64,000 nucleotides of DNA from Nitzschia sp. pyKryTriq1 (GCA_956465555.1 OY101116.1:806001-870000); one strand, 5' to 3'. Shown: positions 43,501 to 56,252, counted from the stretch's first letter. The notes: generated by a model not told the origin, from the sequence alone. Made by a program: numbers and translations.

Positions 43501-45089
43501 TTTCTATTCAGTTGAAGTGTGTGAATTTGAGTTTACTAGCTAGTCTACTATCCGAAATATCGTCTGTATGTATCAGTGGGATCTCATGGGAATTGAAACA
43601 GTAATGATGTGTTGTGTTGTGTGTTGATGAGTGCTGCATCTGTACGGTATGATACAGTACATGTAGATATTTTCTTGCTGTTGTCGGCGGTGTACTGTAC
43701 GACGATCGACGGCTGCAATTACGCGAAAAAACGCCTTATTCAACGAACTCTCGAAAGTATCATCATGCAATTATGAAGGCTTCATGTAAGCAAAATCGAA
43801 AATGTTCCTCTAAAATGCATGCGAATCAATCATCGGAAACGAACGAAGAAAAGAGCAAAAGACCGTCTGTACGTAGACCGGTACAAACTACATATCGCAC
43901 ACGTGCGCAACCTTCACAGTGTAGACTACCGGTAGTTGTTTTCTCTTGCGCAACTTTTATTCTACGTCACACTACGTCACAACCATAGGTAAAAAAAGCG
44001 CCTCCTGGCGGCTCTCCTATAACAATTTTTTTTGGAGGCTTCCCTCCCACCCAAACACCTCGAAAACTGCTGGAATTTTTGACCTCTTGTACCGGTAAAT
44101 CAGGTAGGGGTGATTGTCGAAGCCGTGTGTCCACCCTCTTACTACTAAACACTTTCTTCTTCGAATTCTCCAATGTCATCAACATCGACGGCTGCCACCG
44201 AAGCGGTATCAAACCTGAGGCTTTGAGGAAAATCATTCTTGGGCAACACATTTTTTGGGGGCTGAAATCTGATTTCCAATCTTACTATAATGTCCTGGTA
44301 GTTGGGAGTGTCCACAAACAACAAGATGTGTTGCTGTTTTCACTCCATAGGCAGCAGCACAAGTGCGTTAATGATGTTACTATGGACTCCATACGACAAA
44401 AGACAATTTTTGAGGTGGAGGCCGAATGTCGGCAAGCCTCGTGCAAAAAAGTCATGCTGCCCCATTGTCGGGCCGAATGGGGCAGGGGCAGATCAGCGCA
44501 TAAGGGGCAGCCTAAACATACCGGTACCAGGTACCGGTACGTACGATGTCCAATTGGTCCAATCCGTAATTCCAATAAGGGTGAGAGACCAGACGGGATC
44601 GTGCGACCGACTGACTGACGACTCACTCGCGCGCGGTCGACCGGCCCTCCCCGCCCGTCACGGCAGCATGTCGTTCAGATGTCGTCTTGCGATAATCTGC
44701 GAAATTTTACTGATCCCACCTGCCACCAAGGTGAAATGTTATATATATATGAAAGAATATAAACATACCAATGGCTTTTATGGATTTCAATCCAATGATG
44801 GTAGACAGACTCGCTGTGCGACATGGGATAATCGCAGAATCACATTATGAATGTGCCGATGTTTGCCGTTGCGCATGCCAATTAGAAGAAGGACTGCATT
44901 CTACTGTCAGTTCGTTGATACTGTACACAACACGCCAGACGTCCCCAGCCGCCCCAGCGATCCCTGGCGGTCAACAGGCATCATTTTGCAGCTTACCTCA
45001 TTTTGTACGAGTAGTGTTGTTCATATCATCCCTCTTGGACTGACCGAGGCATTCTTTCTTTCAAGTCTAACAACAAAGACAACAACAAT
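43501..45089. other. Intergenic, no convincing gene
   Basis: About 1.6 kb. A GTAC cluster lies at about 44518-44548 and a TA run near 44740-44750. ORFs at 44079-44618 (plus) and 43967-44251 (minus) overlap and neither has clear coding character. The sequence GCGCCTCCTGGCGGCTC near 44000 forms a small hairpin. Confidence 0.4.
44518..44548. repeat. GTAC palindrome cluster
   Basis: CCGGTACCAGGTACCGGTAC followed by GTACG; nearly a perfect palindrome centred on CCAGG. Confidence 0.7.
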
Positions 45090-45948
45090 ATGTCGTCGAA
45101 ACACCGTTTGACGAGATCCTTCCGGACGCTTTCGGCGTTGCTGTACATGGTGAGCTTTCATCTCTCGTTACTTTTATTCGGTGTCGGCTCGGGCCTGGCG
45201 GACTTCCGTTCAAGGGCCGGTATGCGCGCGAGGAACCTACATTTCCGAAGATCGGGGAATACTGACTCGTGCATGCTTTATATCCATGCTGTTGACGGCA
45301 TTCCCCAACTTCGGAATCAGTGGGCTATTTTGCCCTTGTCCATTCTGGAGATGAACGATGGTGGATGTAGAGCCCTGAAATGGCGATTGTCGCTTTAGCA
45401 GTAGAGAGGATAGAACGGAGGTGGAAAGACTGTGATGGGTGATATTTTTCTGTCGGAGGCAGCCCCAAAGATTGCTTTTTGTTGTTCTACGAAGTTCTCA
45501 CATTTTCGTCTTTTTTGCCCTCGCTCTTCCTCTCTAGCTCAACATGGCGGTATCCATTCACTTCACTTTGGCACCTACTTATCTTGGTGTGCTGGTTGGG
45601 AGTTTGATCACTCTTCTCTCCTTGGTCATGCTTTGTGTGGCTATTGAAGCACCGACGCCGGTAGTATCAAGATTGGAAAATTCGGCGATTGGATCGTCTC
45701 TTTTCACTTTCCGTGGACGCTACATGGTGGACTTGCTCATCTCGCTTTTCCTTTTTGCCATGGGCATTTGGGGAATTATCATGGGATTCTTCACGCTCTT
45801 TCTCATTTTCGGAATTCGATTCTTGGGAGTCAAGCAACCTGACGCCTTTAACGAAATCTTCCGACAGTCGGATATTGAATCGCAGTCTCAAGCTGACTCC
45901 TACACTCTGGAAGGAACTTACGACACCGAATCTGGATATGATAGATAA
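45090..45948 (+). CDS. Small multi-pass membrane protein of unknown function, 156 aa
   Basis: Exon 1 is 45090-45149 (20 codons, MSSKHRLTRSFRTLSALLYM) and exon 2 is 45538-45948; the intron is 388 nt, GTGAGC...CTCTAG, in phase 0. Exon 2 gives a first hydrophobic stretch (LGVLVGSLITLLSLVMLCVA), a short loop with GRYMVDLL, then two close hydrophobic stretches (ISLFLFAMGIWGIIMGFFTL and LFLIFGIRFLG), and a polar tail. That makes about three membrane segments. Alternatively translation could begin at the ATG in exon 2 (45544), which would drop the basic 20-residue leader. It slightly resembles small endomembrane proteins around COPI vesicles, but I cannot assign a family. Confidence 0.65.
45243..45316. 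other. Hairpin inside the long intron
   Basis: TTCCGAAG at 45243-45250 pairs with CTTCGGAA at 45309-45316, and GGGGAAT at 45254-45260 pairs with ATTCCCC at 45300-45306, separated by a small internal loop. An inner GCATG/CATGC stem sits in the loop. It could be a structured intronic RNA; no snoRNA boxes were convincing. Confidence 0.5.
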
Positions 45949-47045
45949 ACTTGTTCCTTGCTCAATGGCAGAAACGTGATTATCGGCATGGGATAGGTGG
46001 ATCAGCCAATCGGTGTGGTGTACCGGTAGTGTACTGTACTTTATAACATATTGAGGACTCTACATGGAACTCACAGGACAGAGATGTCGAGGAGTCAATA
46101 GAAATAAAAAAGTTGCGTTTAATAGCATATTTGTTTTTTGCGGAAATGGTTCAGTCAGCTTTTTATGTGCATAGGTAGTGTGCATGAGCTGCAGCAGCAT
46201 GGTATCATAGTTCTTTGGTGGATTTGTTTTTAGCAACAAGTCTGTGCTGTAGTACTCGCCTAGAATGAGGCCTCCTCATTCACCACCGGTATGATCGATA
46301 CCTGCGCGCAAACTCTTTCGTACTCATACCGTACTACTAAGAACCCAATCCGACGTAGGGAAATCGAGATCTGAGCCTGTCTACCAGGTAAAGGTAGTTG
46401 AAGTCTACTAGCTAGAGCTAGCTCTAGTACGAGTCGTCTCTTGACATTTTTCTAACATTTCCGAAGCCAAAAAATGTTCTCAGCATGCAAAGAAACGAAA
46501 TCATGGACGACCTACAACCTACATACCGTAGCTGGAAGAGGGTACATAGAGCCAGAGAGACTACACGTGCCTGTCGCGACGCCAGCAGGGAGTACTTGTA
46601 CTGGTCTACAGCAGGAGTACATACCGGTAAACTCCTGGTCTACAGTACCAGGTACCGGTACTGTACGGTACTGGTACCAGGTACTGTAGCGGTACGAGCC
46701 CACTTCCCCCCCCCACCACGGTGCTGTACGAGTGAGTACAGTACGAGTACATACGAACGGTAAAATTGGGCCGACGCACGCACAAAAAATACTAAAAGTT
46801 CCATTTCCGAATAATAGCGCAGTGACACAACTCTGCGTTGGCAGAGAAGTTGTGGGATGTCGGTACTTGTTACTTGTAATGCCCACTACTTCCTGCGTCT
46901 CTTCTCTTTTCGATCTTCCCACAACCCTTGCGATAAGGTCTGCAATCTCCGAAGGCGGAGGACTGCAGGATTCGAATCCCTTTGGAGCTAGCAACAGGCG
47001 AAGAACGGCAAATCGCATCTTTCGAGGAGAGAAAAAGGCCGAACC
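45949..47045. other. Intergenic with a GTAC cluster
   Basis: About 1.1 kb between two plus-strand genes. GTAC words cluster at about 46593-46760. AGCTAGAGCTAGCT is near 46410. No supportable gene; a tRNA-like TTCGAATCC at 46971 does not fold into a tRNA. Confidence 0.5.
46593..46760. repeat. GTAC palindrome cluster
   Basis: About ten GTAC tetramers, including CAGTACCAGGTACCGGTACT, about 300 nt upstream of the F-box gene. Confidence 0.7.
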
Positions 47046-48361
47046 ATGGAAAATAATCCCCTGCCGCCCATCTCCGAAACGGCAGAGGCCCGACTTCCTT
47101 CCACAATATCTGAAGATGAGAATACTGATGAATCAGGAAAAGGTACGGTTGGATTGGAAAATGACAGATTCTCAATCTGGAATCAGGATGGTTGGGAGTT
47201 GACCTGGCCCATCTGGCATCTACTGCCTCACGACGAGCGAAAGCGATTAGCCCACCATCACGGCTACAATACCATTGGGGAGTTTGAAGAATACATGTCG
47301 CTCCACCAAGCGATGGACGACTCGGAATCCACGAAACCGTATGCGAATGAAAGAATCTACCCGAAAGAATCATCATCGGCAAGCCGGACGAAAACTAAGA
47401 CTTCCGAAGAAGATTCAAAACCGGCTGCAGTGGCGAAAGGCGAGGAAGACGACGAAGAGGATGAATCCGATAGCGATGAAAAGACTAGTTATGCGAGGCA
47501 AAGCTCTGCTGCGACAGATGATCTGACGTACGATGAATTGCTCCAAGTAGGAGGTCAGATATTGATGTTGCACGATGAAATCTTGCATCAAGTGTTTGCT
47601 TGGCTCCCAGTGGACGCATACGCAACACTGGCCATGGTCAGTCCGCATTGGAAACATTTATCAAGGACGGAAGCCGTATATAAACGGTTGTGTGAAAGGT
47701 TGTACTTGAATCAAAGCAAAAGGCGCCAGCTCCATGTTTCTCGGTTTGGTGGCTCCTACCGTACGATGTTAGAGGAAAGACCAAGAGTCCGGGCGGCCGG
47801 TGGATGCTATATCTTAAAATATGCTCAGTTGAAGCAAATTCAACGGGATATGTGGACCGAGGTGAGTTCATTTTCAGGCGTCATGTGTAATCGTAGGTTT
47901 CACAATAATGCTGTGGCAGGAATAGACTGACTCACACCACATCACATCGCGAACCCTTTCGGAAGGTTCCTGTGGGTGCCATTCTGGAAAGTATTTACTA
48001 CAGATACTTATACTTTCAAGAGGATGGCCGCGTCCTTTATGCATTGACCTCCTCTCCCCCGCACCTAATGTTCCCTCGATTGCTCAAGGTGTGTTTGAAA
48101 AAGCATGAAGATGCTGCCGCCGTTTGGGGTACTTTTCAAGTTCAGAAGAACGAGTTAATTATAACCGCACGACAGCCCTGGCATACAATCAAGTTTGAAT
48201 TGGCCATCGAAACGTCATCCATTCACGGTCGATTTGGCGCTTTGACTCTGAATCGGCATTTTTCTAGCCCATCGGCATCTTTTGAGGACTGGAGTCATGA
48301 CAGAGTGGAATACAAGGTTCCTGTAGAACAGTTCCAGTTTGTCAAATCTAGTTTTCTCTAA
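47046..48361 (+). CDS. F-box protein of the FBXO9/Hrt3 kind, 403 aa
   Basis: Exon 1 is 47046-47861 and exon 2 is 47966-48361; the 104-nt intron (GTGAGT...GGAAG) is in phase 0. Residues 1-170 are polar and acidic, with ELTWPIWHLLPHDERKRLAH being more ordered. An F-box lies at about 175-220 (HDEILHQVFAWLPVDAYATL, then MVSPHWKHLS). It is followed by EAVYKRLCERLYLNQSKRRQ, then SYRTMLEERPRVRAAGGCYI and, in exon 2, IYYRYLYFQEDGRVLYALTS. That YYRY-L-F-xDG pattern with PRLLK matches the substrate-facing part of FBXO9 and yeast Hrt3. Such proteins join SCF ubiquitin ligases and choose their substrates. The usual N-terminal TPR-like part is not evident here. Confidence 0.83.
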
Positions 48362-48824
48362 GCTGTTTTTTCTCAAAAGGGATAGAGAAGTTTGTCTATC
48401 TTTTTGCTGTACATTTAGCTGTCTCTACTAGAGAGTAGTAGAGAGCTCTACCATTCGATACCGCTATGTACCTGTAGCTCCTCTCTAAAAAATCAAGACA
48501 CAGTCCATCATGTACCTCTACTACTAGAGAGACCGTGGTGTCCCGAAGAGTCGATTGGGTCGAAGGAAGAAATTCGACGAAGGTCGAAGGCGAGAGAGAC
48601 GCGTCATGACCCACTTACAGACGTCCACAATGATGAGCACGCAAAACTTCTTCCTTTTTCGTGAGAACCGTTCGTTCCACGTTGTGAAATGTGAGCGCTC
48701 CTTTCATTTTTATTTGAGGCGTTGCCCAAGTAGTTACTACCGGTATTTGTCGATCATTCAGGTAGTGATCAAGTCTGACTGACTGACTGACTAAGTGTAA
48801 ACAGCAAACAGCAAACAGCCACCA
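48362..48824. other. Intergenic
   Basis: About 460 nt. It has CTACTAGAGAGTAGTAGAGAG-like motifs and a GACTGACTGACTGACT run at about 48774-48793, about 30 nt before the P5A-ATPase ATG. No gene seen. Confidence 0.5.
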
Positions 48825-51800
48825 ATGCTTCAATTCGCCAAAGACACGGACTCGAAACGCATCGAGTCCGTCTCGGTCTACCAGCCCAAATTCAGCGCCG
48901 GTGCGGGAGGCCGCCGTCGAATTCGTTTGTACAATGTCGTCTTCATCGTGTTGTACATTTATCAAGCCTTGTGGGTCTTTGGAACTGTTGGAGAGCCGTA
49001 CGTGAAGTTCCTCGAAAAGGCCGAGCGCGAAGGCTTCGACGTCATGGAAGGGACCACCAAGTTGCGCGCCGAGTTGGAGCACACTTTTAGCGACATTAAC
49101 GACCCGAACCGCCGCACTAAAAAACTGGGCTGGTTTGCGTGGATGGACATGGACATTGAAGAGCTGGCGGAGGAGAAGAAAAAGGATAAGGTCAAGTCGG
49201 TGCTCGACAGCCTGCCGAAAAGCATGAGAGTGCCGTCGCGATACGCGCCAGCGTTTACGCCCACGTTGATTCTAGGAATCATGGTCGTCTTGCATGCTCT
49301 CATGTTGCTGATGCAGCACTGGTTGGTAGGCTTTAATGTGTGGATCAACTATCGAGAGATGGATGCAGAGAAGGTAGAATTGCCCGAGAGTATGATTGAA
49401 TTGGATTTGGAGGAAGACGAGCAGCGATTGGCCGCTTGGAAAAAGAGTCCAAAGACCAAAGATCCCACTGATGAAAGTAACATGATGATGGACCGTTCCA
49501 TTGTCAACCCGCCTTCGAATTTGCCTACTCATGCGCGAGTTGTGCCGGCCAAGGGGAGTGATGTCCTGGTGCCCATCGAATACTTTCCAACCTTGGGAAT
49601 GACCTTTGAGTATCATCGTCGTCGGTACATTTATGACAACGAACGTGGTATTTGGACTAAGATCCGCTGCCGCACAGATATTCCTTTGACGTTTTTGGAG
49701 ACTTGGAAGGGTTTTGTGTCGGACCATCACTTGATTTCCGGCCAGATTCGCTACGGACCCAATGCTTTCAGTGTCAAGCAGCCCACTTTCATGGAACTGT
49801 ACAAGAAGCAACTCCTCAGTCCGTTCACAGTCTTTCAGTTGTTTTGTGTTATTTTGTGGATGCTCGATGACTATTGGCAATACTCCTTCTTTACCCTGTT
49901 CATGATTCTTATGTTTGAAGCCACGGTAGTGTTTTCTCGAATCAAGTCGCTAGGTGCCTTGCGAGGCATGGGGAACCAAGCACGTCAAGTTTGGGTCCAC
50001 CGATGCGGTCAATGGACTTCCATCCAAACGACGGACTTGTTGCCTGGAGATATCATGAGTTTGACTCGTATCAAACCCCATTTTGTCAAGACCAACGACC
50101 CGAAGCAAGCAAAGAAGCAAAGTATGAAATTGCAAGATGATGGAGGTGATGTCATCCCAGCCGATTTGCTTCTGCTTTGTGGGTCAACTGTTGTGAACGA
50201 AGCCAGTTTGACTGGTGAATCAGTTCCTCAGATGAAGGAAGGATTGACGGAAATTGAGAGCGACGAACATTTGAGCATGAAGAACAAACACAAGATGAGC
50301 GTCGCCTACGCTGGGACCAAAATGCTGCAATGCAAAGGTGCAGTTGAGATTGAGGCGCAGGGTGGCACCTACAACAAGGCTATCCTCGCTGACGTTGGTA
50401 ATCCCCCCGATGAGGGATGTGTCTGTTTTGTGCTTCGTACTGGGTTCTCTTCCGCACAAGGAAAGCTTGTCCGCATGATTGAGGGCTCACAGGAAAAGGT
50501 CAAGGGGCACGAAAAAGAGACAGGGCTACTTTTGTTGCTGCTTTTCTTCTTTGCCGTGGCGAGTTCCTCTTATGTGTTGTACCATGGTCTTCAAAATGAC
50601 AACCGCAGCAAGTACGAGTTGTTGCTGCACTGTATTCTGATTATTACCAGTGTCATTCCACCAGAACTTCCGATGCAGGTAAGCTTTCACTCTGCGAATA
50701 ACGTGTGTGCAGGGAATTTACTCGTTTCGTCGCTCACAATATTGTATTTCTTTGTACGTACTTTAGATGGCCCTAGCAGTCAACAACAGTCTGATGACTT
50801 TGATGAAATTGCACATTTTCTGTACCGAACCTTACCGTGTCCCCATGGCAGGAAAGTTGGATTCCTGCTTATTTGACAAGACTGGTACTCTCACAACGGA
50901 TGAATTGGTCGCCGTTGGTGTCTGCCAGCCTTCGAAGTTGAGTATTCCTAAGGGCAAGGAAGAGGAGGACGAAAAATTCCTAACTCCCATGATTAAGGTT
51001 CACGACGAGGCGGCGCTTGTTTTGGCAGGCTGTCATTCGCTCGTTTTCATCGAAGGAGAAACGACTGGTGACCCTCTAGAAGATGCAGCACTGCGATCCA
51101 TGCGTTGGCATCTTTCCCACGAGACGGGACGTGCGATTCCCTTACCGGACACCGAAAAGCGAAAGGGCGGCCAACCCATATCTCTGCAGAGTGGTGCCAA
51201 GATCTCGGATGTCGAAGTTTTGACGCGTCATCATTTCAGCTCGAAATTACAACGAATGAGCTGCGTGGTCAAGTCGGTGGTTTCGGGCAAGCATTTTGCT
51301 CTTCTCAAGGGATCCCCAGAAGCTGTGGGTAACCTGCTTAGTTCCAAGCCAGCTGGCTATGACGAAAAGGCCGAATATCTATCTAAAGAGGGGTACCGTG
51401 TTATTTCGCTGGCATACAAGCCCCTTGCATCCAACAAGGAAGTGGAGGGCGCCCGTGAATCGCGAGCAAAATGCGAAGAGGGTGCGGAGTTTGCAGGATT
51501 TATTGCCTTTACTTGTCGAGTCCGTAAGGACACGGCTATTGTCCTCGCACGACTCAAGGAGGGTGGAATGAGCATTGCCATGGTAACTGGAGATGCTCTG
51601 CTCACCGCAGTGCACGTGGCCAAGGAAGTAAACATCATCGATCCGATTTCAGGAGCTGAAGATGAGGAGTCCGATTACGTCGCCTTGGAAACGAACGAGG
51701 AGCTCAAGGCGCTCATCGAAAAGAAAAGGGAGATTAAAGGTAACAACAGGAAGAAGGACAAGGCACAAAAGAAGGAATACAAGCCGATCTTGTTGCTGGA

Positions 51801-53772
51801 AGAAGAGGAAAAAGGAAGAACCCTTTGTTGGAAGAGCTACGAAAACAGTTCTAGAATTGCAAGCTACGTTGCGGATGAGATTCCCACCTTGTCGAAAAAA
51901 TATGACCTGGCGACCACGGGAAAGAGTTTGGCTGTGGCGTTGGAAAACTACGAAGGAACAAAATCTGTGCTCGGGTACATCAAGGTCTTCGCGCGGATGA
52001 CCCCCGATGCTAAAGAAACGGTTATTGAATGCTTGCACTCCGTCGGCTCTCTTTGCTTGATGTGCGGTGATGGAGCAAACGATGTTGGTGCCTTGAAACA
52101 AGCGGATGTGGGTGTTGCACTCCTCACCGGTTTCGGCGACATCAACGTGGACAAGGGAGAGGGAGATGAAACGAAGAAGGAATTGAATAAGGAAGAGCCT
52201 CCCGTAACCGCAATGATCAGCCAGGATGCTCTGAATCAGTTGAGGGCAATGCCGGTCCCGCTCATTAAAATGAAGATTCGTTCCATCGGTGTTGAGCCGG
52301 ACAAGTACCCTGACCTGGTTGAAAAAGAAGATCTAATCCAGTTGTATCAAATCAAGGCGCGAGAAATCGCAGTCAAGAGGCACGATGCAAAGAACATGCA
52401 AGACAAAAAGAAGATGTCTGGTGCGGAGTTGAGGGAACAGAAAAAGAAAGAGGCGGCGGAGAAGCAAGAGCGTTTGATGAAGAGGATCGCAGAGCTTGAA
52501 GCCCAAGGGGTTTCATGGGCCTCGTTCAAAGCTATGAAAGAAATCTTGAATGAGGACTTGGAGGAGGCCAAACGCAAGAAAGGTGTTGTCAAGGGCGGTG
52601 TGGAAGGCCAAGCGTCGTCGCTCGCCGCTCAGTTCGAAGATATGGAAACTGGTGATCTACCAATGGTAAAACTTGGAGACGCCAGTATCGCTGCTCCTTT
52701 TACCAGCAAGATGCCGAGTATTAGAAGTTGTGTGGATATTGTTCGACAGGGAAGGTGCACGCTGGTCTCGAGCATCCAGATGGTAAGCTTATTGAACATC
52801 ACCACGGCGCAGCTCTCAGGTAACTGACTCTGACACCATGCTGGCTTCTTCTCTTTCTCGATACAGTATCAAATCATGGCGCTGCAGTGCTTGATTAGCT
52901 CGTATTCTCTTTCGGCATTGTACTTGGATGGCGTGAAATATGGCGATACTCAGATGACAGCTATGGGAATGCTTGGATCGGTCTCCTTCATGTCGGTCTC
53001 GCGGTCGAAGCCCTTGGATAGATTGTCATCCGTCCGCCCTTTGACATCAATTTTCCACCCGGCTCTTTTCATCAGTCTTTTGGGTCAGTTTGCGATCCAT
53101 TTGACCACTATGATGGTGGCGGTCTATTACGCAAAGCAGCACCTACCACCAGATCACGAAGTTAACCTCGATGGTGAATTCAAGCCTGGTATTCTTAACA
53201 CTGTTGTTTTCCTGGTGAGCAATGTTCAACAGGTCACCGTCTTCGTGGTCAACCTGCAAGGCAGACCTTTCATGACTGGCTTGACGGAGAATCGACCGCT
53301 ACTTTGGAGTTTGGTGGTCACTTTTATTTTGACCTTCATGTTTGCCTCAGAGAGCGTCCCGGGGTTGAACAAGTATTTCCAGTTGGTTCCGTTCCCTGAC
53401 GACCAGTTCAGGGACTACATTATTAAGATTCTGATGCTTGATGTCGGTGCGAGTCTCTTTTTGGACCGTTTCATGAAGTTTTTGTTCTGCCCACAAATTC
53501 TTTTCGCTAGTGTCAAGGGAACAACTTGGAAGGATGTTTTCGGTCTTGGACGCACTATCGTCATCATTTTCTTTGTCATGAAAATGTTCTTGGGCAACGA
53601 TGATGCATGGGAAGAGATGATGATGCAAGAAGGCAGGTTCGAAGAACTTGGCATCAACGCGACAGAAAATGCCACCAACGCGACGGACCTTGTAGGAGAT
53701 GCCTGCATAGGTGAATCTTGTGCGGCAAATCTAACAGAGGCTGTTGCTGCGGGCTTGAGTGACGAGTTTTAG
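48825..53772 (+). CDS. P5A-type ATPase (Spf1/ATP13A1 family), 1591 aa
   Basis: Exons are 48825-50678, 50767-52782 and 52867-53772; introns are 88 and 84 nt, both in phase 0. P5A-ATPases sit in the ER membrane and pull mis-inserted transmembrane helices out. Diagnostic motifs are the P5A signature PPELPMQ just before intron 1, DKTGTLT (phosphorylated Asp, about residue 653), MVTGDA, and GDGANDVGALKQADVG. The nucleotide-domain motif KGSPEAV is present. N-terminal membrane segments (VVFIVLYIYQALWVFG, LILGIMVVLHALMLLM) match the P5A-specific extra helices. A charged, helical insert of about 200 residues follows the hinge motif (around KKMSGAELREQKKKEAAEKQ). It makes the protein longer than the roughly 1200 residues of yeast and animal forms. 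The C-terminus has N-glycosylation-type NATENATNAT. Confidence 0.94.
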
Positions 53773-53841
53773 ATGACGGCAACATGAAATGGTCAAATCA
53801 ATCATTGAGTGAATACAATCTTTCATATATCGTAGATAAGA

Positions 53842-53905
53842 GTACCGTACCCGGTACTTGCTAGGAGTAAGTCATCAGACGAATTTAGCTATCGATTACC
53901 GGTAC
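53842..53905. repeat. GTAC palindrome cluster in a convergent spacer
   Basis: GTACCGTACCCGGTAC and CCGGTACC lie between the stops of the P5A-ATPase and the convergent PPR gene, in a 143-nt gap. Both genes' 3' ends must lie in or near it. Confidence 0.65.
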
Positions 53906-53915
53906 CAATCAGCCG

Positions 53916-55720
53916 TCATGAAGCACCCATTGGCTTTATCGCCCAGGATATCCCCTCAGATTCTAGGCGTTTCGGGGCAGTCCCGCAGCTGTACACCCCG
54001 GATTTGCCTCCAAACTTCTGAACTGCTTTCAGACGTAGTTTCGATGATTCAGAAATGGAATCCATGTTCTTCCAGATTCGAGTTCCCAGGTCATGGGTAT
54101 CCGAACTTCGTTCTCCCTTTATAGACAAGGTCCACATTCGAGGAATTGCATACGTTCCATCATCCTTGAGATATTTTCCTACCAGCTCATCGTACAGGTC
54201 ATGTGATGCAGCAACTTTCAGTTTCTCCATCACTATCTGTCCTACCTGTCCGGCTTTGACACATTCCACGAAAGTATTTCTAATTACCTCATCCCGGTAA
54301 TCCCCTTCATCAAGAGTCGAAGCGCAAACCGACAGAAATGCTGCGTAAGATAGGAAGTTCGGTTTATCATAGGTTCCCAAGGAGAGTTCCGCCATCGTTA
54401 GCTGCGCGATTTGGAACGCCTCCTGACGTTCTGAAAAGTCTTCTGGCCAAGAACAGGCATTTAAGACAGCCGTGAAGGCGACGACATTTGGTTTGACTCT
54501 TTTCGAATAATTTTCCATGTAGCGCTTCCTCATATGTTGTAATATCTCATACGCACTACGGGCCCGCTTCTTCTCGCATGATTTTGCCCACGCATGTATG
54601 GTTGCTGTTGCGACAATGCATTGATGTCAGATGATATCATCGTCTCGAATAATCACACTTCCACGACAAACTACTTACTTGTAAAACAGTAGACATTGGG
54701 CGAGAGTCCTTTGTCTCCATCTTCCGACTGCTGGTCCAAATATCGAAGGATTTGTTCGGCTTTTTGGGGTGAACCAGGTAATGACGTCCTCGCCCATGCT
54801 TGGATGAGAGACTGATAGGAGTAAATATCAGGCTTGCAATCTTCTCCGTCTACATATCGTCTCTCCATGCGCCTAACGACATCCTCGACTTGAACTGCCT
54901 TGTCGATTTGATCGCCCATTGCCAAGGCGTGAAGCACTGCGTTGTAGGTGATTGTATTGGGACTGAGTTTCTGCACGTCCATGTAATTCAGGATGCCCAG
55001 AGCTTTGGTAGCGGCTTCGGGTGATCTGCTCTTTGCCCATGCTGTGGCTAGGGTACTCATCGAGAATACGTCTGGCTTTAAGTGAGCTAGGTGATCATAC
55101 TGAGACTGCAATGCCTCCATCCGTCGAAGAATTCTCACGACACCTTGTGGATGACCAATCTTCGCATAGCCATTCATGGCGGCATTGAACATGGGGGCTG
55201 TTAACTCCGCACAAGGATTCCCAGCAATACTTTCTTCGATTAATCTCTCTAAAAGTTCCTCGGCACGTTCCGCGGACCCAATATTTTTTCGGCGCCCCCA
55301 GCGTGATATAGCAGGTACCATTTGCTTCAAAACTTCTTCCGTCAGCTCGCCCGCTTTTGTGGGTCTCCATTGTTTGTACACCCAATTGAGCCATTGGAAT
55401 TCTTCTGCAGCTTTTTGTTGGCTCTTGGAAAGTGATGATGTCGCTTTGTTTGGAGTTGACATTGGCTTATTTGTCGTCGGAGCCTTTGGATGCGAAAAAC
55501 CGCTAGCGGCAATACTGACAGATAACCGCGTCGTCGATTTCTTGGATGATGAAAACTGGAAAGCACCTTGGGACGACGACAGGTTAGTTCGTCTGCTGCG
55601 GTTGGGGACTGCTCGGCGAAAGCAGCATGGAATGAGGAGTCCAGTCGTCGCACCAGAGGCCAATAAAAGTATTAACAGGATGGATGCACCCCTAGCCCAG
55701 TGTTTCTTTAAAGGAATCAT
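53916..55720 (-). CDS. PPR protein with N-terminal signal-like sequence, 576 aa
   Basis: Exon 1 is 55720-54679 and exon 2 is 54604-53916; the 74-nt intron runs GTAAGT...CAACAG, phase 1. The first 30 residues have a strong hydrophobic core (ASILLILLLASGATTGLLI) and are followed by an Arg/Ser-rich stretch (FRRAVPNRSRRTNLSSSQG). That fits a signal peptide plus transit peptide, as for a diatom plastid protein, though the usual Phe-led cleavage site is not clear. From about residue 170, PPR repeats can be read: APMFNAAMNGYAKIGHPQGV, DVFSMSTLATAWAKSRSPEA, TITYNAVLHALAMGDQIDKA, DIYSYQSLIQAWARTSLPGS, and across the junction CFTTTIHAWAKSCEKKRARS. About seven repeats are present. PPR proteins bind organelle RNA; the target is unknown. 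Confidence 0.83.
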
Positions 55721-56252
55721 ATTATTATTGTGGTAAGCCTAGCAAATCTGAAGATTAATGATGTGATAGATAGAGGATTTCAATAATGCGTCATCGTCAC
55801 ACAAAACGTTTTGTATACTTTCTGTTTTCTATGTTGTCGTCCACACATCATCACCCCATCATCCATCATCACACACCACGCACATCATCGGAAAAATTCC
55901 CTCCAATTTTGTCGTTGAAATACCGGTATGTAGGCGTGCACGTACACACGCACGTACCTGGTAGAGTACAGTACGACAATACGTGGTATTTTTTGTGCGT
56001 GCGTTTCCTCAAAATATCCGACACCTTCGACTAAAACCAACGAAGAAGTCGAACGATTCGATTTTCCTCTTCGATGAGCAGTTCATGTTCTGAATGGAAT
56101 GTCAGCGAACCGCGACGATGAGCAAAGCAAAATCTTGTTTTCTTTATTTTGTGATGTTGAGAGTCTCTAGTCTACAAGACTACACTAATCATCGTAGTAC
56201 GAGTATACTAGCACTGCAGCTCGTCACCCTTGATACATCAACACGTACAATA
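55721..56252. other. Divergent spacer
   Basis: About 530 nt. CATCATC runs lie near 55850-55885, and GTAC palindromes at about 55920-55985. The RING gene's frame is open upstream to 56094 but that extension is not coding-like. No gene seen. Confidence 0.5.

Noticed and set aside
44079-44618. A 179-codon plus-strand ORF
   Set aside because: It overlaps minus-strand ORFs of similar quality, runs through a GTAC cluster, and its translation has no recognisable domain.
46920-46995. A tRNA-like T-arm (GGATTCGAATCC)
   Set aside because: No matching acceptor stem, D-arm or seven-base anticodon loop could be drawn around it; the nearby CTCCG/CGGAG stem has a four-base loop.
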